Assembly (NCBI RefSeq): GCF_902806685.2
Contig: NC_048546.1
Coordinates: 1,240,001 to 1,304,000 of the forward strand
Direction: 5' to 3'
Source of the DNA: Maniola hyperantus
Taxonomy: Eukaryota; Arthropoda; Insecta; Lepidoptera; Nymphalidae
Length of the DNA stretch: 64,000 nucleotides
Shown here: one piece after another, positions 35,409 through 48,700 of the stretch
Layout of the letters: each line of letters opens with the position of its first letter
Position numbering within the stretch: the first letter of the stretch is position 1
Made by a program: the position numbers and the translations under genes
The notes under the pieces: model-generated
What the model saw: only the letters and a program-made list of their open reading frames with translations
Told to the model about the DNA's origin: nothing
Database searches by the model: none

Positions 35409-35765
35409 AAAAAACCGGCCAAGTGCGAGTCAGGCTCGCGCAATGAGGGTTCCGTACTACAGTCGTATTTTTTCGACATATTGCACGATAATTCAAAAAC
35501 TATGATGCATAAAAATAAATAAAAATCTGTTTTAGAATGTACAGGTGAAGACCTTTCATATGATCACTTCGAAAGTTGAAAATACTAATTATTAGTTCAT
35601 GACCACAATTTAATTTTTTTTGTGTGACCTAACCCTAAATTCACGGTTTTCAGATTTTTCCCCAAATATCAGCTATAAGATCTACCTACCTGCCAAATTT
35701 CATGATTCTAGGTCAACGGGAAGTACCCTGTAGGTTTCTTGACAGACAGACAGACAGACAGACAA
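35409..35765. repeat. CCGGCCAAGTGCGAGTCAGG-type interspersed repeat
   Basis: AAAAAACCGGCCAAGTGCGA, GGGTTCCGTACTACAG, TCATATGATCACTTCG and TTTCTTGACAGACAGACAGA define the family. Related copies: 36256-36645 (inverted), 47578-48012 and 52341-52825 (inverted). Confidence 0.7.
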
Positions 35766-35940
35766 CAATGTGATCAAAGTCAAAGTCAAATGATTTATTC
35801 AAAATAGGTAATAAATTACTCTTATTGATTGTCTGGTATAGTGTTAGATTTGTAAGATAATATAGTGGTGATAATTATAACGCAAACTTAAAACTAAAGC
35901 TACATCCTATAAGGGTTCCGTTTTTCCCTAAAAAAATACA

Positions 35941-36022
35941 TGTTTTTAATTTGGTATAATTATTTACCAAATTAAAAACATCCGTTCCGTTTCTTTTTCT
36001 TATGAAAAAGAAACGGAACGGA
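35941..36022. repeat. Two adjacent perfect hairpins
   Basis: 16-bp arms 35941-35956 and 35965-35980 with an 8-nt loop. Immediately after, 19-bp arms 35981-35999 and 36004-36022 with a 4-nt loop. The two pairs of arms are unrelated. Confidence 0.88.
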
Positions 36023-36255
36023 ATCAATAAACCAATCTATCCGAAATCTATCGATAAGTGAAGCAACGATGTTGTGGACTTTAATAAGAAACGACTACAT
36101 CCCTTCCAAGTTAGCTCGCTTCCACCCAAGACTGCATCATCAATAAAGTCTTGGACTATAGTAATAAAATCACGGGATTTTTTTGTATAGCTGTACGGAA
36201 AGCGAATAATGACGTCACGTATTTTCCCGTAGGTCGGTTTAACCCTAAACGTCAT

Positions 36256-36645
36256 TTAGGGTTCCGTACCTAAAAAAGGAAAAACGGAATTCTTATAGAA
36301 TCACTTTGTTGTCTGTCTGTCTGTCAAGAAACCTAGAGGGTACTTCCCGTTGACTTAGGATCATGGAATTTGGCAGGGTGGTAGGTCTTATAGCAGACAT
36401 GCTGGGAAAAATCTAAAAACCGTGAATTTTTGGTTACATCACAAGAAAAAAATTAAAATGAAGTAAGATAACTATATCAAGTGGGGTATCATATGAAAGG
36501 GCTTTGCCTGTGCATTCTAAAACAGATTTTTATTTATTTTTATGCATCATAGTTTTCGAATTATCGTGCAAATGTCGAAAAAATACGACTGTAGTACGGA
36601 ACCCTCTTTGCGCGAGCCTGACTCGCACTTGGTCGGGTTTTTTTA
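36256..36645. repeat. CCGGCCAAGTGCGAGTCAGG-type repeat, inverted copy
   Basis: Begins TTTAGGGTTCCGTACCTAAA and ends CGAGCCTGACTCGCACTTGG. Lies between the supported and candidate last exons of IntS7. Confidence 0.7.
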
Positions 36646-36781
36646 ACACGTTAAAATATCTCGGTCGGTGACTCAAAATGGTTAACGCCCACTGAATTTT
36701 TTTGGCCCTATCATTTGTATGGGATTACATGACAGAGAGAGCGCTATACTAACTTCGCGGATAGGGTATAGTAGCACTTAC

Positions 36782-39700
36782 CTTGATAACAATGGAGGTG
36801 CGGGGCCCCGTATGCCACAGCTCGCCCTGCTCGTCCACGAACGCGGCCTCCACTGCCACCGTATACAAGCCGGGAGCAGACACGCTCACTAGCTGCTGTG
36901 CGGAGAAGAAATCCCGCAGCGGCGCTACGGTCTGCACGGCGGTCAGAGACGGCGGTATGTTGGTTAACTCTACCGTCTGGAAGGGATTATCTTCTATATA
37001 TATAAAATTTTTACAAAAAAAATAAAAACCGACTTCGATACACAAACACTAAAAATTGAAAAATAATTTAATTTATTACCGAATATCTTATGTATACAAG
37101 AGTTAATAAAGTTCCATAATAATACTTTTTGGTGCCGGTGCCAATTAGCTTTAGCTGCGCGAATCGTCTAGACTTCATATTTTTATGAGACTCCACAATG
37201 GCACCTCATTGGCACCGACCCCAAAAAATTACGTACTATTACACTGATCGCGAGCAATTTACTCTTATCCGTTGAGGAGTTCCAGTATCTATCTTCGAAG
37301 ATGATCATCATCATCATCATCATCATCATCAGATCTTCACCAAATTTAAATGGGACCAACTTTGAAGTATACCCTTTCAAACAAAAAAAGAATTTTCAAA
37401 ATCGGTCCAGGCGTCTTCGAGTAATCGGGGAACATACATAAAAAAAAAAAAAAAAGATTCCGACGAATTGAGAACCTCCTCCTTTTTTTGAAGTCGGTTA
37501 AAAAGGAAAAGGTGACTGACTGACTGACTGACTGATCTATCAACGCACAGCTCAAACTACTGGACGGATCGGGCTGAAATTTGGCATGCAGACAGCTATT
37601 ATGACGTAGGCATCCGCTAAGAAAGGATTTTTGAAAATTCAACTCCTAAGGGGGTGAAATAGGGATTTGAAATTTTGTAGTCCACGTGGACGAAGTCGCG
37701 AGCATAAGCTAGTAAAAACTATGAGAGTAGAAGTAGAGAGATTTTTTTAAATCAAATCCTACCTATAAATTTTAAGTATGGGGTATCCTTGCCATCTGTT
37801 ACAATGCCTCTGTTAGGCGGTACAAAGTTCGCCGGGTCAGTTAGTACATAATATAAATGTGAACCATAAATACAATAAAACTTAAAGCTAGCCTTATCTA
37901 ATTACTATATAAATCATGACCGCGTGGAATGGTGCCAAGAATACTGGCTGCATTTCCGCGCTGGACAGCCAGGCTGATCCGTTGCGCAAAAAATGAGCCA
38001 GCCCTTCTGTCACCAGTTGAGGCTATTAATCGCGGTGAAATGTCTCGTAAATTTTTTTTAGCACTAAGACTCCATGGCCCCAGGGTATCCACGGCAAACG
38101 GCACAAAAATGTAACTCTCTATAAGAGAGGCATACTTGCGCCGCTTGCCGTTAATATCTTGTAGATATACATAACATAAATGTGAACCATACAATATTTT
38201 GTAATACATAGTGTAAATGTGAGATATATAATCTTGTATGTTTTATTGCCACACTATATGTACCTTTTCGTTGGTGCGCGGGTGAGGAGTGGCGGTGACA
38301 GTAATTTGAACACCTTTCACTTGACGTTTTGGCTTCCGTTTGCTGAAATAAAATATTGCTTATTTTTGATATGAATATTTTTTTTTATTTTTTATTTTTA
38401 TTGAATGGTTTACTAGCGATTTTAACATAAAACTTACTAACTTTAATAAATACATATGTTTTTCTATCATGCACAACTATGTTAAATCATTTAAAAGTAG
38501 GTAAACACTGCATGCAAATTCCGTACAGATATCAGAGTTACAAAGGGGATAACAATTTAAGTAGGTAAAGATTCCATTCAGTATGTCTGTAGGTATGGTT
38601 AAAAAGTAAACAGTAGGTAAACGTTCTACTGTAAAATTAATAAATATGTTAAAAAAACTAAATTAACTACTAGGTATAATATAATGTTACAATTTTTTTT
38701 TTAACGTTTATACTTAATTACTATTTTCTTATATTCTACACATTCTAAGTTCTAACACACTCTTATTTCTAAAATTAATTTCTATTTCATTATACTTTCA
38801 CTTTATAAAGGTAGTTTAGATACAAAAAATATATTTTGAAATGAGACTAAAAAAATATAACACAAATGAATACTTATTTTTAAGCGTCAAATTATTGTTG
38901 GAACAATTGGGATTCTGTACTTTCCTACTGAGACAGAGTACATTACCTCTCCGGTGGCGGCAGTATGACCCCTTCGAGCTTGAGGGCTAGTCGATGAGTC
39001 AGCGGTAGCGTGGCGGCGTGGTCCGCGGGGGGCGGGCGGTGGGCGGGGCTCAGAGACACGCGGCAAAGCGCGCCGCTGCATCCGCCGCTGCACACGTCGC
39101 GCGGCCAACACGTGCCGACTGATAACGCCCGCACGGCCGCTAGAACTGCCTCCGCGTGCTGAAAGCAAACAAAAACGTTTCATTTCCCACTAAAAATTGT
39201 ATTATACATATCTCACACCCGGCTTAAGGTTTGTACGCACCTGAGCGGCGCGGCGCGTCGCTTCAGTCCGACTGCAGAACGCGTAACCTCAGGCCGCTCA
39301 ACGGAACCTACCGCACTACAACTTCAGTACGCGGCAGCTCGCGTCACTTTTATACCCGTTCGCGTACGAGCGCGAAGCGCCGTGCTGCGCCGCTGGGTAT
39401 GTCGCACTAGCGTCACTGCACTGCGCGTCGCTTCGCTGCGCTTCAAAATATTCTCTGCAGCCGTGCCGCGCGGCAGCGCGCGGTGAAGCGCTGTGCAGCG
39501 CCGCTCTAGTGCGATATGCGCCATACAAAATGATAGAAATGATATTTTGACGCTCTGTGCCGCGACGTGCAGCTCGCTGAAGCGCCGCGCCGCGCCGCGC
39601 AGGTGCGTACAAACCTTTAGCGTGTTTAGTCGACGTTAGCCCAACTAGTATCGAACCCAACCGGGGTCCTTTTTTACAGGATCTCAACCGCGACGCGTGC

Positions 39701-42700
39701 ACGAATTGAGTCTCTGTGAAAAAGAATCCCGGATGGGATCGAAACTAGTCGGGCTAGCGTCGACTCAACACGTGAGTAAAGCCGGGTGTGAGATATGTAT
39801 AATGGAAATCACTCACGATTGTTTAAACGCTAAAAATTGTATTAAGTATTAAATTCTGAGGATCACACTATGATTGTTGTACTCTGGCCAACATTCATGA
39901 ATAATATTCATCATATTTAATGGCAAAATTATTATGCAAAATTTTGCGACTTTTGAAATCTTTTTATTTAAAAACTATTATAGTTATTTATGCCACTGTT
40001 GTATAAAGAGGGGCATTAAAACACGAAACTCGGCTTCGCCTCGTGTGATAATAGTACGACTTGAGTGTTTTAATACCTAATTATCTATGAAAAAGAGACA
40101 GCGCTATACTGCTGGCATAAATCTGTCTCGTTATGCCAGCAATATAGCGTTGTCTCTTTTTCACAGGAGTGTTATAATGAAATTCAGTACAACATTATAA
40201 CACTAGTTTGGATGCTTTAATGGTTATTAAGATATTGGGTGTTTTAATGTTGGCAATAAGCTGTTTCAGAATCTTTTATAGAGGATTTAAAGCATGGGTG
40301 TAGATAAATAAAATAATGGCACCGATTCTAAGCACAACCTAATTTTAGAGTATTCGCACCCTCTTCTTACTATTGTAATATGAAAGGGACAGAAGCAGTT
40401 TGACATTTCTAAATTTAATTTTTAGATGGTAAAACCCGTGAGTTTAGCACGCAGTCGCGAACCTACTGTTTAAATTTGTATTGTGCACTAAAATTTTGAG
40501 TCTTTAAATGTGAAAGTCATGTTCCGTTCCTTTTTTAGCATTGTTAAAAAGAAAAGGATGCAGATACTCTAAATTTAGTTTAAAGTAAGACAAAGGAATC
40601 GGTGCCATAAACACATTAACACAAAATAATAACAACATTTTAATATGCCATTTAGGTCTTTACCCTCTAACAACTCATATGAAATAGAAACATAATTACT
40701 TAACACAAGGCCTGCACGTTTGCTTTTTATTAATAAAAAAAACAACTTACTCTATGCGTGATCCCCGGACTCGTAGTAGGGTTGTCAAACAGCTTGGCAG
40801 AGATCTTCGCGAGCGATATAGACGGCGCCAAGGCTATGGTCTCCTCTAGACTGGACGCCTTTATCTCTTTGCTGACCAACTCCGGTCGCTCCTGCTGGCT
40901 GGAGGTTATCCTGTCCAGAAACTGGGCTAGCGAAGCGTAGGTGTGTTGCGAACTGGTCGGTAGGTCAAGGTTAATAAAATAAATACTCCGTATGTATTAA
41001 CACTGTTGCACCAAATAAAGTATAGTTTTAGTAATGTATGAATATATATATAGTATAGTATAAATATAGTATAGTATATAATATAATATAATATAATATA
41101 GTATGAATGAGGTCGATGAACTTTGTCAGCCCTAGCACAGACTACGGTCTATTTGGGCTGCAAACTGCCAACACCAGTCGCGGCTTTTTGTCTAGTGCTT
41201 TGGTCTGGAAGTGTGGTGTGAATTATTCGCTTTTTTTGTCTAAATAAAAAAAATAAAAAATAAAAAATAAAAAAAAATCAATTAACTCTCTGCATATTAT
41301 AAAAGCTGTGTGGCGGCTGTGTGTGGAAGCTGCGATAGCCTAGTGGTTAGGACGTCCGCCTTCTAATAGGAGGTCGGGGGTTCGATCCCGGGCACGCCAC
41401 CTCTAACTTTTCATGAGTTATGTGCGTTTTTATTAATTAAATATCACTTGCTTTAACGGTGAAGGAAAACATCGTGAGGAAACCTGCACGCCTAAGAGTT
41501 CTCCATAATGTTCTCAAAGGTGTGTGAAGTCTACCAATTCGCACTTGGCCAGCGTGACTATGGCCAAAACCCTTCTCACTCTGAAGGAGACCCGTGCTCT
41601 GTAGTGAGCCGGTGATGGGTTGATCATGATGATGATGATGATGATAATATTATAAAACAGCTGGGCAGCATTTGGAAAATTGCGTCAAGTCATCAATTCG
41701 TCGATACCCCAAAGCCTAAAGACGAAAGTCTTTAATGAGTGTGTCCTACCTGTGATGACGTATGGCGCTGAGACCTTCATCTGTAGCTACTAGATTCTAC
41801 ATCCATGATTTTATGGCATAAATTTGTTCTTATTAAATTTTTTTTTTACTTCTCATGCTCATAAAGACGACTATGATTTTAGTGGCATTTTATAATTGAC
41901 TTAAATATATGCCCTCGTCTTCGGCTCGGGTAGATAAACGTATCGGACAAAATAGCTTGTTTTATGCCCTTGTTGTACAATGGCATTTTGTTAGACGTAT
42001 GTACATGAAATTCTTTCATTCTTCTTCAGCCACTTTCGTCATTCTTATATGATGCAGGAGGGGAAAATGTGTGTGGCAGCTGGTAACTGGAGTGTATTAG
42101 CAAAGGATACACGCTGAGCTGTCGCAGCGTGGAGGGGTCGGCGTGGAAGGCGGTGCGCGCGATGGCGGCGTAGCGCTGCGCCACGCCGGCCAGCGCGCGC
42201 GACGCACGCCGCAGCGCGCCCGCGCACGCACCCGCCTTGGCCGCGGGGTCGCGCGCCGCCTACACACACACAAAACTGTTCCCTGAGGGCGTTTGTGCAC
42301 TCATTCGTATTGGATTCCTTTTCGTAAAAATACGATTCGAAGTACATGTAAAATGTACATAAATGCTTGGGCACTCATTTGAATCGTATTTTGTCAGATC
42401 CGTATAAATACGAACCAAATTAGTGCACAAGCGTACGTACATTTTGTATGACATCCACTAAAGATGGGCGTTATTGGCTATTTATGGCAACGGTTAATCA
42501 ACAGTTATTTAGTTTCAATACCGATATTGATAACTGTTGCCGAATATCGGTATCAGAGTTGTGTTTCAACTAATTTAATATGCGCAACGCGCAGCGGTTT
42601 CCGTAGTAGTAACTAAGCTAGCTGCCGTATCAATACCGTCTGTATAGCTAGCGCGCGCATATTCACTAAAATAAAACCAATTTTACTTTCATGAATATCG

Positions 42701-45700
42701 TGAAGTAATCACAACCTTAAGTTCATAGCAGCAAAGTTTAATTTGATCATTGACATAGGTCAAACTATAGTGGACGCCTGCAAGAATAGTTTGCCACAGT
42801 CCAGTTAACCAAAAACATTTCACGAAGATTGATAAACCAAAGCGGACCTTATCTCTATTACTCTAAGGCTAACTGTATTAAGATTGAGAGATCAAAGTGT
42901 AATGGACAAGTACTTGTACAGTTAAGCCTTAGCGTAATAGAGATAAGGTCGGCTTTGGTTTACCAAGTTCTTAGTTACTAAGCCGGTAGCCAATAACCGC
43001 TCCTTCTCAGCTTTCAGTGAAAGAAAGAAAGAGAAGGCATAATTATTGCGTTTCTAGTTACCAAAAACCAAACAATGCATTGTCAGTTGCCAGTTGGCAG
43101 TGTTGCGTTGTCAGGTGGTTCGTCATAGATGATAACTGATAATCGTTGTTAGCTACGACAATAACGCTATGGTACGCTATAGGCGCGGCAGCGGTTTTCA
43201 GTTAAGTTAAGCTATAGCGGACACATGTCTAACATCCACTACGAATCTTATTTTTAAGAAAACAAATCGAATGCGAATGAATGCACAAACACCCTCCTTC
43301 ATTTTATCATTTCTTTCATACAGGAAGTAATTAACACTTAGCAAAAACTTAGCACTATTATTATATTACATTAACAACTATTTGCTTTATACTTCTGGTT
43401 TTAGTTAAATAAATAAATAAATAAAACGTTTATTTTTCAATCATCTAGATTACACACATACATTGATTTGATCTTGAACAAATTTGCGTGTTTGTTGACA
43501 TATACAATACTAGCTTATGCTCGCGACTTGGTCCGCGTGGACTACAAAATTTCAAAACACTATTTCACCCCCTTAGGAGTTGAATTATCAAAAATCCTTT
43601 CTTAGCAGATGCCTACGTCATAATAGCTATCTGCATGCCAAATTTCAGCCCGATCCGTCCAGTAGTTTGAGCTGTGCGTTGATAGATCAGTCAGTCAGTC
43701 AGTCAGTCAGTCAGTCACCTTTTCCTTTTATATATATTATTAAAAATGGTACAAGATCAAGAACTGGCTATCCTAGCCAGTTCTTGATCTTGTACCAGTT
43801 ATTTAGTATTTTTTAAACCCGCGATGTACAGCGTACAAAACTTGGGGCTAATGCCCTGCATACAAGACCAAGACCCCCAGCTGCACGCAGTGGCGTGCAC
43901 AGGGTTTGAGGCCAGTGTAGGCATTAGTTGGTAGGAACCTGTTTACTGGCAGGCTATAATGAAAAATAAGCATTAAGCTATTACAACTGGGGTAAGCAGT
44001 GCATTTATGCCTCTATGACCTGCACGCCACTGGCTGCACGGTACCTGTGCGTGCGCTAGCGCGATCGCGGGCGGGGGCTGCGTGCACAGCGCGCGCGCCG
44101 CGGCCGCCGTGCTGGCGAGCGCGGCGAGCGCCTGCGCGCGCGCGGCGGCCCAGGCCGGCGCGAGGGGCGAGCACGCGGCGCAGCCACTGCACCCGCTGGA
44201 GCAGCTGCCCCCGCTGCTCACGCCGCCGTCGCTGAACGACTCCCAGCCCGCGCTCGCCTCCTCCAGCCCCGATATGCCTGACAATCAACACAAATACAGG
44301 ATTTGATTGGAATTATTTTCAACACATTTTCTTGTCTCATTACACATCCCACAAGAAAAAACAGTAATGTTTAGGCTCGCAGGAGGTGGATGGAAGAAAA
44401 CTAGTCGGCGATAATATCCTTATAATAATTATATTCAAAGTTACATTTAAATGAAAAGACTAAAAACTAGTGCTTATCTCTAAGGATGAGAATATTCTAA
44501 CTTAATATTACGATTCCCACATCGCGCGGGTTCTGGTATTACGCCGCGTCAGCTATACGGGTCGTATTCGTACGTGGGAATGGGAATGCATGTTGCGCTG
44601 GCTCACTATGTATCAGCCGCTGGCTTCGCCTGCGTAACAAAACTATAAATATTTTTTATAATTTTTTAGTGTTTACCTACGCTTCAAGGAAATTACTAAA
44701 TAATTTTAAATACATATCAAAAATTGCGTAACCGGCAGGAATCTAACCTGCATCTTCTGGGTTCGAGCCCGATGCCTTGCCCACTCGGCCACGGTCTCGC
44801 TTACAGAAGATCAGAAGGCCAGAAGATGCAGGTCCGATTCCTGCCGGTTACGCAATTTTTGATATGTATTTAAAATTATTTATAAATATTTTATCGGTAA
44901 ATATCAATTGCACCACATCGCTATTAAAGAGCCGTACAAAACAGCCAACACGCGAAACGCCGTATTGGTCTCCAGGATTAAAACTATCTGAGTCTGAAAT
45001 AGATAGACAGATAGATAGATAGAAATACTTTATTGCACACAAAACATGAGATAAACAGGAAAAAAACAAAAAAACTAAAAATAATTGTATGCAATAATGT
45101 CTTATAGGCTAGTTCGGACTATATTAGTATTTTAGTCTGAACACCAAAACTGTAATCTTCTCAACTAAAATTATGGTGTTCAGAGTTCAGACATGTGTAT
45201 AAGTCCAGCAAATTGCTAAAGCGCGTGGGCGCCATTTTAGTGATGTCAGCACTATACTGAAATTTCGAGCTGATGGCATATTTTTAATTCGGCTGACGTT
45301 AAAATGACAGCATTTCGATGTTAATGAGACATGGTTCCAGCGCAATAGCAGTTTGCGGGTCTTATAGTTACTAAATTACTCTCTACTCGACTAAAATACT
45401 AATGAAACTAACTAAAAAATATGCTCCTGAAAAAAGCATATTACACAATTCAATTGTTGATTATCTAAATGATAAAAGAGCGTGGATTTGACCTGCAGCT
45501 CGTTCCAGCAACGCACAACACTGCAAATACTATTTTATACATGGCATAATCTTGTATATCAAATATTTGAAAAGAGCAACCGACGAGTTTCTTGCTGGTT
45601 CTTCTCGGTAAGAAGGGGATTCCGAACCAGTAGTAGATGCATCCGACTATTCGAAAGCACTTGTGAAAGTTTACTTGAATAAAAAAGATTTTTATTTTTA

Positions 45701-48700
45701 TTTTATTTTAATGTAGTCCGAACTAGACTTATAAAAATTTTTTTTACAAAAAAAATAAAAACCGACTTCGTTACATAAACACTAAAAATTGAAAAATAAT
45801 TTAATTTATTACCGAATATATTATGTATACAAGAGTTATTATAGTTCCATAATAATACTTTTTGGTGCCGGTGCCAATTAGCTTTAGCTGCGCGAATCGT
45901 CTAGACTTCATATTTTTATGAGACTCCACAATGGCACCTCATTCACCTCAATAAATTAAATTATTTTTCAATTTTTAGTGTTTATGTAACGAAGTCGGTT
46001 TTTATTTTTTTTGTAAAAAATTTTTATTTCACAATTTTTAGTGGCCCCATGGAATTATGCTATGACTGGTTAAAAATCTACTGTTTACTAAGCTATTACA
46101 CTGATCGCGAGCAATTTACTCTTATCCGTTGAGGAGTTCCAGTATCTATCTTCGAAGATGTTCATCAGATCTTCACCAAATTGAAATGGGACCAACTTTG
46201 AAGTATACCCTTTCAAACAAAAAAAGAATTTTTAAAATCGGTCCAGGCGTTTTTGAGTAATCGGGGAACATACATTAAAAAAAAAAAAAAAAAAAAGATT
46301 CCGACGAATTGAGAACCTCCTCCTTTTTTGAAGTCGGTTAAAAAAAGGTTTATAGGTACTAGGTTTATAAAAAAAAAAACTAGCCGTAACAGATGTGTCA
46401 TGTTGAGGGAGTACTTACCGTCCTCCAGCAACTTGGAGTCGGCAGCGGCAGCTCTGTACAGAGCAGTGATCCAGCGCTGGGCGGACTCGCTGGGAGCTTC
46501 TTCGGATAGACGTTTGAGGATGTCTGCTGCTAGACTGTGGTGTCCATACCTGAAAGATCGATTTGTTTAAAGTCTCATGAAAAAATGTGATCATTAATGA
46601 AAATAACATTTTACAGAGTGTGTATTTCTATTACCGCGATGACAATCTATAAAAGAAAAAGGTGACTGACTGATCTATCAACGCACAGCTCAAACTACTG
46701 GACGGATCGGGCTGAAATTTGGCATGCAAATAGCTATTATGACGTAGGCATCCGCTAAGAAAGGATTTTTGAAAATTCAACCCCTAAGGGGGTGAAATAG
46801 GGGTTTGAAATTTGCCCACAGTTCCACAGTTTGCATGTGCGTGGAAAAAAGATCTGGCACAATGGGTTGTCAAGTGCACCAGGCATCCAGGTGGTGAGGG
46901 TGGAAGTAAATTCCATAAATGTCCTGTAAAATGTTACCTCAAGCAAGCCCCAGCAACGCGATATCTGGTCCACCCGTCAGCACCCTGGATTATGCATATT
47001 AGCATGCTTGCCTAAAAGAACAAGCTGATCAGTACCCTTATTATAAATGCGAAAGTGTGTTTGTTTCTTGGTTTGTCCTACAATCAACGTCGCAACGGTG
47101 CAACGGATTGACGTGATTTTTGCATGGGTATAGATAAAGACCTGAAAAGGCTACTTTTAACCCCGGAAAGCCAAAGAGTTCCCACAGGATTTTTAAAAAA
47201 TCTAATTCCACGCTGACGAAGTCGCATCAGCTAGTATGGTAATAAATTCTACTAATGTCCTATGAAATGTTACCTCAAGCAAGCCCTAGCAACTCGATAT
47301 CTGGTCCATCCATCAGCACCCTGGATGGCGTCCTTGATCTTCAGTTCCCAGGACCTATTGATTCTGCGCGTGAGAGCGGCGCCGGCTCTCTCTTGCAGCA
47401 GCACTGTACATATTAGCACTAGAGTGGTGCCGTCGTAGGACGGCTTTTTGCACGCTTCTCTGGAAATATGTACATACTTGAATTTCTTGGTCTAAAGATG
47501 ACATTGATATAAAATAGTAGGTATCAGGTAGATGACAGATCACGAACAAAACGACATCGCTCAAGTGGCTAGGTTTTAAAAAAAAAACCGGCCAAGTGCG
47601 AGTCAGGCTCGCGCAATGAGAGTTCCGTACTACAGTAGTATTTTTTCGACATTTTGCACGATAATTCAATAACTATGATGCATAAAAATAAATAAAAATC
47701 TGTTTTAGAATGTACAGATGAAGACCTTTCATATGATACCCCACTTGACATAGTTATCTTACTTCGAAAATTGAAAATACTAATTATTAGTTCGTGACCA
47801 TAATTTAATTTTTTTGTGTGATGTAACCACAAATTCACGGTTTTCAGATTTTTCCCCGAATGTCAGCTATAAGACCTACCTACCTGCCAAATTTCACGAT
47901 TCAAGGTCAACGGGAAGTACGCTGTAGGTTTCTTGACAGACCGACAGACAGACAGACAACAAAGTGATCCTATAAGGGTTCCATTTTTCCTTTTGAGGTA
48001 CGGAACCCTATAAATGAGAACAAAAATATTTATTCCACAAAAAACTTTACACCTTTGCGTCTTTTAACGAATTTGAAATAAGGTTAAACTATTATGTTTG
48101 CTACTATTTTTCAGGCTGGTTTTGAAGCAATTATTAGAAATCCTGTAGATACTAATATTGCTGAGAAAGGGACAAAAAAGCCAACAGCTTTAATGTTCAA
48201 AAAAGTTTTTGATGCAGATTTTATGAATGCTGTTTGCTAATTTGGGGTTGCTGATTTCAAATCCATCAGCATACAAGCTGCTGGATAAAATCTATCCAGC
48301 AGCTTGTATTTTTAAGAATCAGCTAGCATTTAAAAAAATTACTTCTTTTACGCGTCAGACACGTTCTTTTATCTTTATTTTTTTATTTTATTAAAAAAAA
48401 AAAAGAACATTAACCATGTTAAATGACTAATATTCCACTTTTTCCTCTCCAACTAAGCGTGAAGCTTGTGCTAGGAGTAGGTACGACAATAGTGCAACGG
48501 GCGGGGTTTGAACCGTCGACCTTTCGGTTTTCAGTCCACTCCTTTACCAGTTGAGCTATTGAGGCTCTTTATGTAAAAGGAAAAGGTGACTGACTGACTG
48601 ACTGATTTACCAACGCATAGCTCAAACTACTGGACGGATCGGGCTAAAATTTGGCATGCAGATAGCCATTATGGCGTCCGCTAAGAAAGGATTTTTGAAA

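Noticed and set aside
35281..35505. Plus-strand frame of 74 residues
   Set aside because: Runs into the CCGGCCAAGTGCGAGTC repeat family; similar short frames recur at each family copy.
36037..36255. Candidate IntS7 exon on the minus strand
   Set aside because: Sequence is SINE-like (GCGAGCTAACTTGGAAGG, matching the GCGGGCTAACCTGG family) and its phase does not join exon 36993-36782.
39316..39702. Minus-strand 128-residue frame
   Set aside because: Lies inside the GC-rich Harbinger-like MITE and its host repeat; no domain and a skewed composition.
41325..41405. Possible functional tRNA gene
   Set aside because: A and B boxes are present but it continues into a SINE body with a GATGAT tail and has related dispersed copies; the acceptor stem is not formed.
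43973..44306. Several overlapping GC-rich frames on both strands
   Set aside because: Only the minus-strand phase used in IntS7 exon 11 joins its neighbours and matches the family (TQPPPAIA); the others are shadows of GC bias.
48493..48565. Possible tRNA-Phe gene
   Set aside because: The anticodon-loop region looks right, but the acceptor strands do not pair and the sequence continues into repeat shared with 53590-53810.
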